From Clostridiales bacterium (GTDB taxonomy: Bacteria; Bacillota; Clostridia; Caldicoprobacterales; DTU083): 64,000 nucleotides of DNA. The notes under the pieces were generated by a model, which was not told the origin of the DNA, made no database searches, and saw nothing but the letters and a program-made list of their open reading frames with translations. Every line of letters starts with the position of its first letter. Position 1 is the stretch's first letter. The stretch is taken from contig DUSN01000070.1 of NCBI GenBank assembly GCA_012842605.1, positions 116,297 through 180,296 on the forward strand. Direction: 5' to 3'. The translations under genes were made by a program, and so were the position numbers. Shown here in pieces: positions 36,386-45,438 of this stretch.

Positions 36386-37087
36386 ATGAATATATTAATT
36401 GCAGACGACGAGTATGACATACGCAACTTAGTTAAAATCAGTCTTGAGGAGAATGGTTATACAGTCTTGACAGCGCAAAACGGCAGGGAAGCATGGGATA
36501 TTCTATCAGCAAAAGACGTTCATCTTGCAATCCTTGACGTAATGATGCCAATTATGGACGGATTTAACCTTCTCCGTAAAATACGGGAACATAGCACAAT
36601 TCCCGTTATATTCCTGACCGCAAGGACGGATGAAATGGATAAGGTGCTGGGACTGGGCCTGGGTGCTGACGACTATCTTGCCAAACCCTTTTCCATAGCT
36701 GAGTTAGTTGCCCGCGTAGGTGCGCAGCTAAGACGCAGCAATGAGTATTTAACACCGAAGGAAAAATCCGCTTCAGTTATAACATACGGGAATTTATCCG
36801 TTGACAAGGAAAAATGCTGTGCCTTTAAGGACGGAGAACCAATAGAGCTTGGTGCAAAAGAGTACAAGCTGCTTTTGTACTTTATAGAACACCCGGAGAG
36901 GGTTTTTACAAAACGGCAGCTTTATCAGGCAGTATGGGACGAGGACTACTATTTTGATGATAATACAATAATGGTGCATATCAGCCGAATAAGGAACCGG
37001 ATAGAGGACGATCCGCAAAATCCGAAGTATCTGAAAACCATTCGCGGCATCGGCTACAAGCTCCATTATACCGGTGAAAAGCAATGA
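36386..37087 (+). CDS. OmpR-family response regulator
   Basis: A 233-residue two-component regulator. The receiver domain has the acidic pair DDE (about 7-9), the phospho-acceptor Asp near 51 in LAILDVMMPIMDG, a conserved Thr in FLTART and Lys in LAKPFSIAELVARV. The C-terminal winged helix (VTYGNLSVD-like start, KEYKLLLYFIEHPERVFTKR, IMVHISRIRNRIEDDP, TIRGIGYKL) identifies the OmpR/PhoB class. It overlaps the kinase by four bases. A TATAAT (36195-36200) lies about 190 bases upstream without a good -35. Confidence 0.93.
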   Translation: MNILIADDEYDIRNLVKISLEENGYTVLTAQNGREAWDILSAKDVHLAILDVMMPIMDGFNLLRKIREHSTIPVIFLTARTDEMDKVLGLGLGADDYLAKPFSIAELVARVGAQLRRSNEYLTPKEKSASVITYGNLSVDKEKCCAFKDGEPIELGAKEYKLLLYFIEHPERVFTKRQLYQAVWDEDYYFDDNTIMVHISRIRNRIEDDPQNPKYLKTIRGIGYKLHYTGEKQ

Positions 37088-38484
37088 AAAAGAAAATTTC
37101 CAATCAATTTTTCAGGAACTTCTTAGTAATATTCTTGCTGACCATACTGGATACTATACTGGCATTTATGCTTCTGTCCTTTGCCAGCGGATTGATTGCA
37201 GGTTCTCTGGCAAAAAACCGGTATCCGGCCAGCGCAATAGTTAAAGAGGATTATAATCAGATTGATGCATCTGCTGTCGTAGAAAATGGCGGCGGCGTAC
37301 AGGTTATAGACAAGGAATGCCGGGTAGTCTATTCGAAGGGCCTTGATACTATTGGAAAGGATAAGCTGACTGTTGAAGAATTCACAGCTTTTTTAAAAGA
37401 CAGCAAAAGCAAGCCATATCATTACGATATCCTTTATCATCCTGAAGGCCGGTTCTGGCTGATTGTTACCTTTCCCACATCTATCCGGCTGGATTTTGCC
37501 CTGGTGTATAATAAGGCAGCTGCTGCCGGTGATTTAATGCGGGCGGGTTGGGTTATTGCATTTGTTGTGCTTATTTATCTTTCCATCCTTGCATTGTTCG
37601 CCTTTATCTATTCAAGGATTACTGCAGCAAGCATAACCATTCCGCTGCATAAGCTGTGTGATGGTACAAGGCTCTTGCGTGAAGGCGACTACTCTGTGCG
37701 GGTGGATTTGCGTCTTAAAAATGAGTTTGCTGAACTTCAAAACACATTTAACGACATGGCAGCCCGTATTGAGCATGAAATTTCTTTACGAAAAAAATCG
37801 GAAGAGGACAGGCGCCGCTTGATTCTCGATATCTCCCATGACCTTAAAAATCCTATGTCCAGCATACAGGGCTATGTGGAACTGCTCATGAAGAACTCAG
37901 ATATAACTAAACAGGAACGGGATCAATACCTTGAGATTATTCTTAACAACAGTAAAAGGGCCAATCGGCTGCTAATGGAATTGTTTGAGCTTTCACAATT
38001 AGACAGTCCGGAGTTTTCACTGAAACTGGAAAGAACTGATATCTGTGAGCACATCCGGCAAATATGCGGGGAGCTTGTGCCACAGCTGGAGAAGGCGGGC
38101 TTTGAATACGATTTTAATATACCTGAAGACAGCATTTTTGCTCTGCTGGATTTAGACAGGTTCAGCCGGCTTATAGAAAATCTTGCAAGTAATGCGATAC
38201 GGTATAATCCAAAGGGGACACTGGTTACCGTAAGCCTTGCTTTAAAGGGTAATCAGATTTTTATTGATTTAAGCGATGATGGGATAGGTATTCCGGATCA
38301 TCTTGCTGAACATATATTTAAGCCTTTTGTCCGGGCAGACGACTCCCGCAACTCTAAAACCGGCGGCAGCGGATTGGGACTTTCCATAGCGAAAAAAATT
38401 GCCAATGCACACGGAGGAGATTTGACTCTGTTGCCCGGCAAGAGTAAGGGCAGCACCTTCCGTATTACGATTCCTGCAATTTAA
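37084..38484 (+). CDS. Membrane sensor histidine kinase
   Basis: Cognate kinase of the preceding regulator, 466 residues. Two transmembrane helices (about 12-36 and about 155-178) flank an extracytoplasmic sensor of about 115 residues. Then a HAMP domain (ITIPLHKLCDGTRLLREGDY), the H box ILDISHDLKNPMSSIQGYVE, and the ATPase domain with N box NLASNAIRYNP, DDGIGIP and GGSGLGLSIAKKIANAHGG. VanS-like organisation; signal unknown. A terminator follows at 38504. Confidence 0.93.
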   Translation: MKKKISNQFFRNFLVIFLLTILDTILAFMLLSFASGLIAGSLAKNRYPASAIVKEDYNQIDASAVVENGGGVQVIDKECRVVYSKGLDTIGKDKLTVEEFTAFLKDSKSKPYHYDILYHPEGRFWLIVTFPTSIRLDFALVYNKAAAAGDLMRAGWVIAFVVLIYLSILALFAFIYSRITAASITIPLHKLCDGTRLLREGDYSVRVDLRLKNEFAELQNTFNDMAARIEHEISLRKKSEEDRRRLILDISHDLKNPMSSIQGYVELLMKNSDITKQERDQYLEIILNNSKRANRLLMELFELSQLDSPEFSLKLERTDICEHIRQICGELVPQLEKAGFEYDFNIPEDSIFALLDLDRFSRLIENLASNAIRYNPKGTLVTVSLALKGNQIFIDLSDDGIGIPDHLAEHIFKPFVRADDSRNSKTGGSGLGLSIAKKIANAHGGDLTLLPGKSKGSTFRITIPAI

Positions 38485-38503
38485 GATAGATTTAAGGTAT
38501 ACA

Positions 38504-38566
38504 TCAGCTGTATGTAAGGTTCGATTGCTATGATAGCTATGAACCTAAAATACAGCTGATTTTTTT
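38504..38566 (+). terminator. Terminator after the two-component system
   Basis: TCAGCTGTAT (38504-38513) pairs with ATACAGCTGA (38550-38559), and an inner GGTTC/GAACC pair (38518-38522 with 38541-38545) extends the structure. Seven Ts follow. It ends just before the methyltransferase ribosome binding site, so it could also act as an attenuator for that gene. Confidence 0.75.
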
Positions 38567-38584
38567 ATTAGGAGGTGAACAGCG

Positions 38585-39136
38585 ATGAAGCATGAACCAA
38601 CAGATGCAGAAATCTATCTGACAAAGCTTGCGTTTTTCCTTTGCAGGAAATCTGTCTATAAAGCGTTTGCTGACCGCCTGCCTCTGGAAGGCGGGGAGCA
38701 CGTGCTTGATTTTGGGTGCGGCATGGGGACGGTTGCCTACTACACAGCTAAAAAGCTGCCCTGCGGGCATTTGACCTGCCTGGATATTTCTTTAAGATGG
38801 CTGAATGTTTGCCGCAAAACACTTCGGAGATACAGTAATATCAATTATTTGCTGTGGGAATCCCCTGTGCTTGAAAAGGAATGCTTTGACGTTGTGTACT
38901 GCCACTTTGCTCTGCATGATATTCCGGATAGGGATTTGGAAGTCGTCATACCTGTGCTTGCTGAATCTCTCAGGCCGGGCGGTGTACTCGCTTTTCGTGA
39001 GCCGCTGAATGAAACAGGAAAACTAAGCCTTGTTAAGCGACTGGTTGAGCAAAGCAAGCTGTTCCTCAAAGACAGCCGCATAACAGACATTCCGTTAATG
39101 GGGAATGTACTTGAAAGCTTATACATTAAACAATAA
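38585..39136 (+). CDS. Class I SAM-dependent methyltransferase
   Basis: A soluble 183-residue protein with the SAM-binding motif HVLDFGCGMGTVAYYTAKKL (about 39-58), motif II LTCLDISLRWLNVCRK, motif post-II CFDVVYCHFALHDIPDRD and LRPGGVLAFREPLN. These match small-molecule methyltransferases of the UbiE/Methyltransf_11 type. Substrate unknown. GGAGGTGAACAGCG precedes the ATG. Co-directional with the hydrolase 12 bases downstream. Confidence 0.85.
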   Translation: MKHEPTDAEIYLTKLAFFLCRKSVYKAFADRLPLEGGEHVLDFGCGMGTVAYYTAKKLPCGHLTCLDISLRWLNVCRKTLRRYSNINYLLWESPVLEKECFDVVYCHFALHDIPDRDLEVVIPVLAESLRPGGVLAFREPLNETGKLSLVKRLVEQSKLFLKDSRITDIPLMGNVLESLYIKQ

Positions 39137-39148
39137 TGGAGGTGTACC

Positions 39149-40354
39149 ATGTTTCAGGTATTTCTATTTATAACCTTAACCGTATTATCGCTTGCTGCAC
39201 TTGCAGGGATTTTGCTCATGTCAGCCTGTTATGCCATCACACGGATAAGAAAAAAGACAAATTCAAAGCAGTTATTGCGTTTAAGAAAAACAGCGATCGT
39301 TTTCGCCATAGCGATAATATTAAACGCGGGGTTAATTGCCGTTTCGCAGTTCACTGCTTCTACTCCGCCCATTGTTGATGAAAAAGGAAATACGCCTAAA
39401 AACAGCGTTGCAGAGCTAAGAAGGCTTGAACTGAACGGAAGAAAGCAATGGATCAGCATAAGAGGCTGGGATAAAACAGCACCGGTTCTGCTCTTTTTAG
39501 CAGGCGGTCCGGGTGGTACGCAGATGGCGGCTGTACGGCATGAGCTGGCAGAGCTGGAGAAGCATTTTATTGTTGTGAACTGGGACCAGCCCGGCTCCGG
39601 AAAATCCTATTACGCAGAAAAAACGAAAAACATTACTGTTCAAACCTATATCCAGGATGGTTATGCCTTGACGGAATATCTAAAGGAGCGATTTTCACAG
39701 GAAAAGATCTATCTGATGGGCGAATCGTGGGGAAGTGCACTGGGGATTTTCCTTGCTGATAAGTATCCGGAGTCCTATCATGCATTCATCGGCACCGGGC
39801 AAATGATAGACTTTGAAGAAACCGAGATAATGGATTACGCAAAGGCTCTGGAAATAGCGGAGTTCAAAGGTGATACGGACCTCATAGACAGGCTTAAGGC
39901 AAATGGAGAACCGCCTTATTACGGAAAGGACGTGACATGGAAAAGTGCAGTGTACCTGAATTATCTCAGCGCTTATATGGCTGTCAATCCCGATATTCAC
40001 AACCCTGGATATAATACCCTTCGGGATATAGGCTCATCTGAGTATGGGCTGCTTGATAAAATCAACTTTTTCCGCGGCATAGTCAACACATATAATCATG
40101 TATACCAGCAGCTTTATAACATCGATTTGAGAACGGATTATACGAAGCTGAACATACCCGTCTATTTCATCTTAGGACGTCATGATGTCAATGCACCAAC
40201 TGTGCTGGCGGAGGAGTATGTACAGGTTTTGGATGCACCTAAGAAAGAGATTATATGGTTTGAGAATTCCGGACACAGCCCGTGGATCAACGAACGGGGT
40301 AAATTTATAAAGGAGGTATTGTCATGCTTTATGGAAATCAAGACAAGAGAATAA
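39149..40354 (+). CDS. Membrane-anchored alpha/beta hydrolase (proline iminopeptidase-like)
   Basis: A 401-residue protein with two N-terminal hydrophobic segments (about 2-26 and about 47-68) and an extracytoplasmic alpha/beta hydrolase domain. Oxyanion motif FLAGGPGGTQMA, then VVNWDQPGSGKSYY, the nucleophile elbow GESWG (Ser193), an acid loop in FILGRHDVN, and the catalytic His in ENSGHSPWINERG. This set fits the proline iminopeptidase/S33 group. Substrate unknown. Its 3' end overlaps the lipoprotein gene by 31 bases. Confidence 0.85.
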   Translation: MFQVFLFITLTVLSLAALAGILLMSACYAITRIRKKTNSKQLLRLRKTAIVFAIAIILNAGLIAVSQFTASTPPIVDEKGNTPKNSVAELRRLELNGRKQWISIRGWDKTAPVLLFLAGGPGGTQMAAVRHELAELEKHFIVVNWDQPGSGKSYYAEKTKNITVQTYIQDGYALTEYLKERFSQEKIYLMGESWGSALGIFLADKYPESYHAFIGTGQMIDFEETEIMDYAKALEIAEFKGDTDLIDRLKANGEPPYYGKDVTWKSAVYLNYLSAYMAVNPDIHNPGYNTLRDIGSSEYGLLDKINFFRGIVNTYNHVYQQLYNIDLRTDYTKLNIPVYFILGRHDVNAPTVLAEEYVQVLDAPKKEIIWFENSGHSPWINERGKFIKEVLSCFMEIKTRE

Positions 40355-40743
40355 GGACTCAGAATATAAAGCTTTATATTTTTCTGCCGCTGATGATTGC
40401 CGTCATTCTGGCACTCTCAGCTTGCAATGCAGCAAAGGGCAGCATTGTGATTTTAGAGAATCCAAATGGCAAAGGGTTCACAATGGATTTCAACAAGTGG
40501 AGTTCAAAAAACAAGTGCGAAATATCCCTGAACAAGGGAGATGTGCTGCAGTTTGATGTAGCCCGCGAAGCCGGAGAAATTTATCTTACGGTCAGCGGCA
40601 AGAACGGCAGTGAACCTTATACGGGGAATGATGTAAAGTCGGGCATATTCACCGTAACTGTACACGAAACGGATCAGTATGTTGTGCACATTACCGGTAA
40701 AGACGCAACCGGCAAGGTTACTGTTAAAAATGCAGATGAATGA
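40324..40743 (+). CDS. Putative lipoprotein, unknown function
   Basis: A 139-residue protein with a positively charged N-terminus, a hydrophobic core (IFLPLMIAVILALSACN) and a lipobox LSAC (Cys about 34), so it should be lipid-anchored outside the membrane. The mature part is a small beta-rich domain (FDVAREAGEIYLTVSGKNG, FTVTVHETDQYVVHITGKD). ATG 40324 follows AAGGAGG and lies inside the end of the hydrolase gene, suggesting translational coupling. No family recognised. Confidence 0.75.
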   Translation: MLYGNQDKRIRTQNIKLYIFLPLMIAVILALSACNAAKGSIVILENPNGKGFTMDFNKWSSKNKCEISLNKGDVLQFDVAREAGEIYLTVSGKNGSEPYTGNDVKSGIFTVTVHETDQYVVHITGKDATGKVTVKNADE

Positions 40744-40820
40744 GCTGAATAAACAGTTGCTATCTATATGAGCGTTTCATGCAGCATCAAAAATTGAGTA
40801 TAATTTTGTTAAGCGAAAGG

Positions 40821-40973
40821 ATGACAGATACGAAGCAATACGAGTATTTATGTGTCAGGATTCGGGGCTGGAGTAAGGACTACTCCAGGAGACTGAACGA
40901 ATACGGCAGGGACGGCTGGGAACTCGTACAGGTAGTTTCTGGCTGGCATTACTTCAAGAGAGAAGTTAGATAA
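40821..40973 (+). CDS. DUF4177-like small protein
   Basis: A 50-residue protein, MTDTKQYEYLCVRIRGWSKD, with the conserved LNEYGRDGWELVQVVSGWHYFKRE ending pattern of DUF4177 (GRDGWELVQV). The family has no known role. The start is uncertain: ATG 40821 directly follows GAAAGG, closer than usual, and an in-frame ATG at 40779 has no ribosome binding site. Confidence 0.6.
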   Translation: MTDTKQYEYLCVRIRGWSKDYSRRLNEYGRDGWELVQVVSGWHYFKREVR

Positions 40974-41052
40974 GATGCAGTAATATCCTGCCTATAGCGG
41001 AATAAATAGTTAAAGTAATCAGCTGCTCTGCGAATTAGAATATGCATTTAAC

Positions 41053-41096
41053 AAGGCACTCTATGCTGATTTACGCAGAGTGCCTTTGAAATTTTT
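41053..41096 (+). terminator. Hairpin terminator before the serine hydrolase
   Basis: AAGGCACTCT (41053-41062) pairs with AGAGTGCCTT (41077-41086); a T run follows after TGAAA. It closes the transcript of the preceding small genes. Confidence 0.65.
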
Positions 41097-41121
41097 CAGT
41101 ATATGTAGAAAGGAGAATAAA

Positions 41122-42225
41122 ATGAGAAAGTATAAATGGAGTGAAAAGAAACATCTGATAGTATTTTTGATCTTGATTTTAGTTATAGCTGCCGGATTCG
41201 GTGGTTACAGCATTTATGGCTTATATAAGATTAACCAGATACCGGAAATGACATTTGATGAAATGCTTGCATATACGACCAAAGGCAATAAGGATGCAGT
41301 CATTACGGTAGGAATTGTTGACAACGGAAATATGACATACAATGTGTATGGTGAGAACGGCAATGAACTTGCTAAAGAAGAGCATATCTATGAAATTGGA
41401 TCCATTACCAAAACATTTACAGCATCCTTGCTTTGCAAGGCTGTCAGCGAAGGAATTATCAGCCTTGATGACTCGATTGATGAATATTTAGATCTTCCGG
41501 AAAAGGATTATTATCCGACTATCAGGAGGTTGGCAACTCACACATCCGGGTATAAAGGATACTATTTTGAAAAGCCTATGATCGCCAACTTCCTGCATAA
41601 TGAAAATGGCTTTAACGGAATTTCTGAAGAAATGCTTATAAGCAGGCTCGGCAAAATCACATTGGATGATGCAGACTATGCTTTTAACTATTCCAACTTC
41701 GGGATGGCCGTTTTAGGAGCAGTTCTGGAACAGGTATATAATGAAGATTATACTAAATTGATGAATGATTATATTTCGGAGGATTTAGGGCTTGCCAATA
41801 CAAGAATATCAGATGGATCCGCTGATTTGAAAAATTATTGGAAATGGTCGGAATCAGATGCATATATGCCGGCCGGTGCATTATTGTCAAGCATTACGGA
41901 TATGATGCAGTATGCATCTATGCAGATTAACGGGATTCCGGATTATGTTTCAGCAGCACATGAAGCTTTGGCTGAGGTTAATACTTCATCTTCTTCTTAT
42001 GAAAAGATGGGTATAAATATAGACAGTATTGGTGTTGGCTGGGTGATTGACAATAAGAACAGCATAATCTGGCATAACGGAGGAACAAGCAGCTATAACA
42101 GCTATATTGGCTTTAATAAAGAAAAGCAGATAGGAGTAGTAGTTTTATCAAATTTGCCGCCGAAATACAGAATACCTGCAGCTGTAATGGGTGCTAAACT
42201 TCTGACTTCTTTAATTAATGAATAA
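41122..42225 (+). CDS. Beta-lactamase/penicillin-binding-like serine hydrolase
   Basis: A 367-residue class C beta-lactamase-fold protein with an N-terminal membrane anchor (LIVFLILILVIAAGFGGYSI). The active-site motif SITK (Ser94, Lys97) lies in GSITKTFTASLL, the second motif is YSN in FNYSNFGMAVLG, and an HNGG motif occurs in IIWHNGGTSSYN, the counterpart of KTG. This matches Pfam Beta-lactamase (PF00144) esterases and D-peptidases rather than true resistance enzymes; substrate unknown. ATG 41122 follows AAAGGAG; an upstream in-frame ATG at 41080 has no support. Confidence 0.85.
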   Translation: MRKYKWSEKKHLIVFLILILVIAAGFGGYSIYGLYKINQIPEMTFDEMLAYTTKGNKDAVITVGIVDNGNMTYNVYGENGNELAKEEHIYEIGSITKTFTASLLCKAVSEGIISLDDSIDEYLDLPEKDYYPTIRRLATHTSGYKGYYFEKPMIANFLHNENGFNGISEEMLISRLGKITLDDADYAFNYSNFGMAVLGAVLEQVYNEDYTKLMNDYISEDLGLANTRISDGSADLKNYWKWSESDAYMPAGALLSSITDMMQYASMQINGIPDYVSAAHEALAEVNTSSSSYEKMGINIDSIGVGWVIDNKNSIIWHNGGTSSYNSYIGFNKEKQIGVVVLSNLPPKYRIPAAVMGAKLLTSLINE

Positions 42226-42350
42226 AGAAATAACTTAGTGTAATGGATTTATATTTAAGCGAATACCATTTTCGCGGTCTGCTGTTAAGACCGGATATAT
42301 ATGAAGCAGGATGCTCTGGAGCTGATATTTTGATTTAGATATCACCACAG

Positions 42351-42404
42351 AAAGATCGCTGTCACAGCATATATGTTTGAATGCTGTGATTACGATCTTT
42401 TTTG
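42351..42404 (+). terminator. Terminator after the serine hydrolase
   Basis: Two stacked stems, AAAGATCG (42351-42358) with CGATCTTT (42393-42400) and CACAGCAT (42363-42370) with ATGCTGTG (42381-42388), run into TTTTTT. Confidence 0.8.
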
Positions 42405-42503
42405 GTTGTCTATAAAGGTGCAGTATCATATAATTAAAGATATTACAATAGTTAAGCCGCATTCAATGCATTTTTACAGTACAAGCCTTATGAGGTGAAC
42501 AGC

Positions 42504-43730
42504 TTGAAGAAATATAAAATTATGAATGAAGAAATAGATTCCATCGAGTTAAAATGCCTTGTAGTCAGCAGGGGAGTAAAAGTAGCAAAAGAAGTTTATA
42601 AAAGCTTTTCTAAAACTCATCGCATAGGCGTTAATCCATTGATGTGCAATTGTTTTATGCTGTCTGACGGAACCATCGTTCAGCTTACCGATATGAGCTT
42701 TCACTTAAAATATCTTACGGGTATATTGTCATGGGATAATCTGAAGCTGTTGAGATATGCATCTGAACTGGAAACTCCGTTTTCATTAAAGGTATACAAT
42801 GGGAAGCCTGCTCTTTTTTATAAAAATGAATTTGTAGAAGTAGTATCATTGCCGCCCAAAAATGATTTCTATTATCAGAAAACTACTTCAGGATTGCCTT
42901 TTATCGGGAATGCAGTATTGCAGGGATGCGACTGGGTAGCATTTCAATGCTTGTGGCCGTGTGAATATGCTGCAGCGGGAAAGCCCTGCGAGTTCTGTTT
43001 TTCCGGCGGCGATTTTGAAAACTTAGCTAAGAAAAAGAAGCCATTGCCAAAGCCGGTTGACCCGAACGATGCTGCTGAAATCGTAAAGTATGCAATTGAA
43101 AAATGCGGTTGCAGCAGCGTGCAGATAACAGGCGGTTCAACATTTGATCATGTAAAGGAATACAAATATATTGCTTCATATCTGAAAGCTATTAATGAGG
43201 TTGTCGGCAGGAAAAATATTAAGGGCGATATTTTGTTATACATAACGCCGCCAAAGGATTTGAGCGTTATTGATGAATATTTTGTGCTTGGAGTCAGCAA
43301 GATTGCCTGCAGCATTGAACTATGGGATGAAAAACTTGCTAAGACAGTAACCCCGGGGAAAATTGATTTTACGACTCGCAGCAGACACCTGAAGGCACTT
43401 GAGTATATCAGTCAAAAATATGGTGCAGGTAAGGCTTTCTCGAATTTTATTATTGGAATTGAACCGTTTGAAACATTAAAAGAAGGTGCAACCTATCTCG
43501 CTCAAAGAGGTATAATTCCCACTGCTTCAATCTGGATGCCCATGGGAAGACCTGTAAACGGAAGCATGCAGGCACCAGGAATTGAATATTATCGCAAGGT
43601 AATAGAGCTGTTTGCTGAGCTATATCAGAAATATAATCTGGAACCGTCAAAATGCTGCGGTCTTAATGTTTGCATGGAGAGGGACATATGGAATTATTCC
43701 AGGACCCAGAAAATGGAGATGTACTGTTGA
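42504..43730 (+). CDS. Radical SAM-like protein with unusual cysteine spacing
   Basis: A 408-residue protein whose cysteine cluster is C142, C149, C153, C162 and C165: GCDWVAFQCLWPCEY followed by GKPCEFCFSGG. Instead of the classical CX3CX2C, the likely iron-sulfur set reads CX8CX2C (153, 162, 165) with extra cysteines ahead. Downstream, QITGGSTFDHVKEY, the TPPKDLSVID strand, SIELWDEK and FIIGIEPFETLKEG follow the radical SAM TIM-barrel pattern. An N-terminal domain of about 130 residues precedes the barrel. TTG 42504 follows GAGGTG; GTG 42495 lies inside it. Product unknown. An ABC exporter follows. Confidence 0.75.
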   Translation: MKKYKIMNEEIDSIELKCLVVSRGVKVAKEVYKSFSKTHRIGVNPLMCNCFMLSDGTIVQLTDMSFHLKYLTGILSWDNLKLLRYASELETPFSLKVYNGKPALFYKNEFVEVVSLPPKNDFYYQKTTSGLPFIGNAVLQGCDWVAFQCLWPCEYAAAGKPCEFCFSGGDFENLAKKKKPLPKPVDPNDAAEIVKYAIEKCGCSSVQITGGSTFDHVKEYKYIASYLKAINEVVGRKNIKGDILLYITPPKDLSVIDEYFVLGVSKIACSIELWDEKLAKTVTPGKIDFTTRSRHLKALEYISQKYGAGKAFSNFIIGIEPFETLKEGATYLAQRGIIPTASIWMPMGRPVNGSMQAPGIEYYRKVIELFAELYQKYNLEPSKCCGLNVCMERDIWNYSRTQKMEMYC

Positions 43731-43849
43731 GAGTAAACGATGTTATAAGAATTACAGGATAATCGATTATGTTGTAATATAAAATGCATTATTATTATTG
43801 ACTCTGCCCTTGGGACACGGTTTACAATTAGCTCAGGGGGCAGAGATAT

Positions 43850-44803
43850 ATGAACTTAATGAAAAAGCTGTTGTACAAACGTATCAGGCTGGTAATACCG
43901 GCCTTAGGCATTTGCATTCTTTCAACTGCATTAACCTTATGCTGGAATCTGCAGCTAAGTGCTATTATCAATATTGTCAACTCAAACGGCATTATAACAT
44001 CCGGCAGGATAATTGCTGCAATAATTACAGTTATAGCTTGTATGACAATCTCTTATATGCTTAGCATGATTTCGGGATGGATATGCGAAACAATGGCACA
44101 TGATCTCCGAATGGGATATGCCGGGCATTTCACTTCACTGTCATTACTGGAAATTGATAACTTAAACTCAGGGGAGCAGCTTTCAATGCTTCAAAATGAA
44201 ATAGGTGATATATACGCATTTTTACATAATAACCTATTCTCATTTGCAGATGATGCTGTAAAATTCATTGCCACATTTATATGGATGCTTTGGCTCAATC
44301 CCAGTTTGACCCTGCTTTTCAATATACCAACTGTATTTATTACGTTGTATACTGCCTACGCCAGCAAGGTCATTGGCAAAGCAGTTCATAGAAGTCAGCA
44401 GGCAAATGCGCACATGAATGGCTTTGCTGATACTTTAATTGCAGTCTTTCCAATTCTGCGTCTGTTTGATGCAGCTCAGCTTATCAGAGCTCAATACAAC
44501 GCGGCACTTGACCAATGGGAAAGTGCAAGAGTTATAGAGGAAAACACACGGGCTAAGCTAATGTCGTTGTCAGCTGTATTGTCCTGCATTCCTCTGCTTC
44601 TGCTTACACTGATTGGAGGAACTCAGACAGTCAAGGGTTCAACAGCCATTGGCACCTTGTATGTATTCATCAATCTTTCCGGGAATGTGTCCGGTATAAT
44701 GATGAACATGCCGGGACGAATTGCCATGTTTCGTAAATTCTCTGCTGATATGATGCGAATAGAACCATTTGTTTCAATCCAAACCGGGAGGATAAGAAAA
44801 TGA
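43850..44803 (+). CDS. ABC exporter transmembrane subunit (no ATPase domain)
   Basis: A 317-residue membrane protein with the six-helix ABC exporter fold (type 1, ABC_membrane): about 18-40, 52-75, 135-155, 160-180, 245-265, 275-295. The cytoplasmic loop FADTLIAVFPILRLFDAAQL matches the coupling region. The protein ends where the ATPase domain would start, and the next gene (four-base overlap) supplies that domain, so the pair looks like a split half-transporter. A TTGACT (43798-43803) with TACAAT (43823-43828) at a long 19-base spacing may be the promoter. Cargo unknown. Confidence 0.82.
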   Translation: MNLMKKLLYKRIRLVIPALGICILSTALTLCWNLQLSAIINIVNSNGIITSGRIIAAIITVIACMTISYMLSMISGWICETMAHDLRMGYAGHFTSLSLLEIDNLNSGEQLSMLQNEIGDIYAFLHNNLFSFADDAVKFIATFIWMLWLNPSLTLLFNIPTVFITLYTAYASKVIGKAVHRSQQANAHMNGFADTLIAVFPILRLFDAAQLIRAQYNAALDQWESARVIEENTRAKLMSLSAVLSCIPLLLLTLIGGTQTVKGSTAIGTLYVFINLSGNVSGIMMNMPGRIAMFRKFSADMMRIEPFVSIQTGRIRK

Positions 44804-45438
44804 GTATATATGTTGAAAACCTGTCCTTTGCTTATGGTGATAAGCAGATTTTGCGAGAAATAAATTTGAATGTCAAAAACGGTGAAAGCATTAGAATAAT
44901 CGGTGTAAGCGGATGCGGGAAGAGCACGCTGCTTAAGCTGCTGGCCGGCTTGTATAAAGCTCAGGATGGCATTATCGAGGTTCAGGGGGAAAGGAACCCG
45001 GAGCAAATACGAAGACAAGTGTCTGTGGTTATGCAAAACCCTATGCTGTTCCCTGCAAGTATTAAGGATAACATTACCTGCGGTCATCCTATGAGCAATG
45101 AGACAATAAAACGGGCCTGTGATGCAGCACAGCTTTCGGATTGGATTGCCTCTCTGCCGGATGGAATTGATACTTATGTAGGTGAACGGGGTGGAAAGGT
45201 GTCAGGGGGACAGGCGCAGCGTATAGCGATTGCCCGTGCAATTGCCAAAGATGCACCGGTTGTTCTGCTGGATGAAGCGACAAGTGCACTTGACGGTGAT
45301 ACCAGCAAGGCAGTTATAGCTGCTCTTGAAAGCCTCACAAAAGGAAAGACCGTTGTCAGTGTAAGCCACAGGCCGGATGACTTAATGGAGTATAATCGAA
45401 TATACCGGCTGGAAGGTGGGAGGCTTTTTAATGCATAG
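44800..45438 (+). CDS. ABC exporter ATP-binding subunit
   Basis: A 212-residue free nucleotide-binding domain: Walker A GVSGCGKST (about 35-43), Q loop VMQNPMLF, signature VSGGQAQRIAIARAI, Walker B VVLLDEATSALD and H-loop VSHR. All catalytic motifs are intact. The sequence is of the exporter (ABCB-like) type. It overlaps the upstream transmembrane gene by four bases and the downstream one by eight, so all three should act together. It is the only ATPase in the cassette and presumably dimerises to serve both membrane subunits. Confidence 0.9.
   Translation: MSIYVENLSFAYGDKQILREINLNVKNGESIRIIGVSGCGKSTLLKLLAGLYKAQDGIIEVQGERNPEQIRRQVSVVMQNPMLFPASIKDNITCGHPMSNETIKRACDAAQLSDWIASLPDGIDTYVGERGGKVSGGQAQRIAIARAIAKDAPVVLLDEATSALDGDTSKAVIAALESLTKGKTVVSVSHRPDDLMEYNRIYRLEGGRLFNA

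Noticed and set aside
42235..42462. A 75-codon minus-strand frame before the radical SAM gene
   Set aside because: It runs through the terminator stem of the serine hydrolase and has no ribosome binding site.
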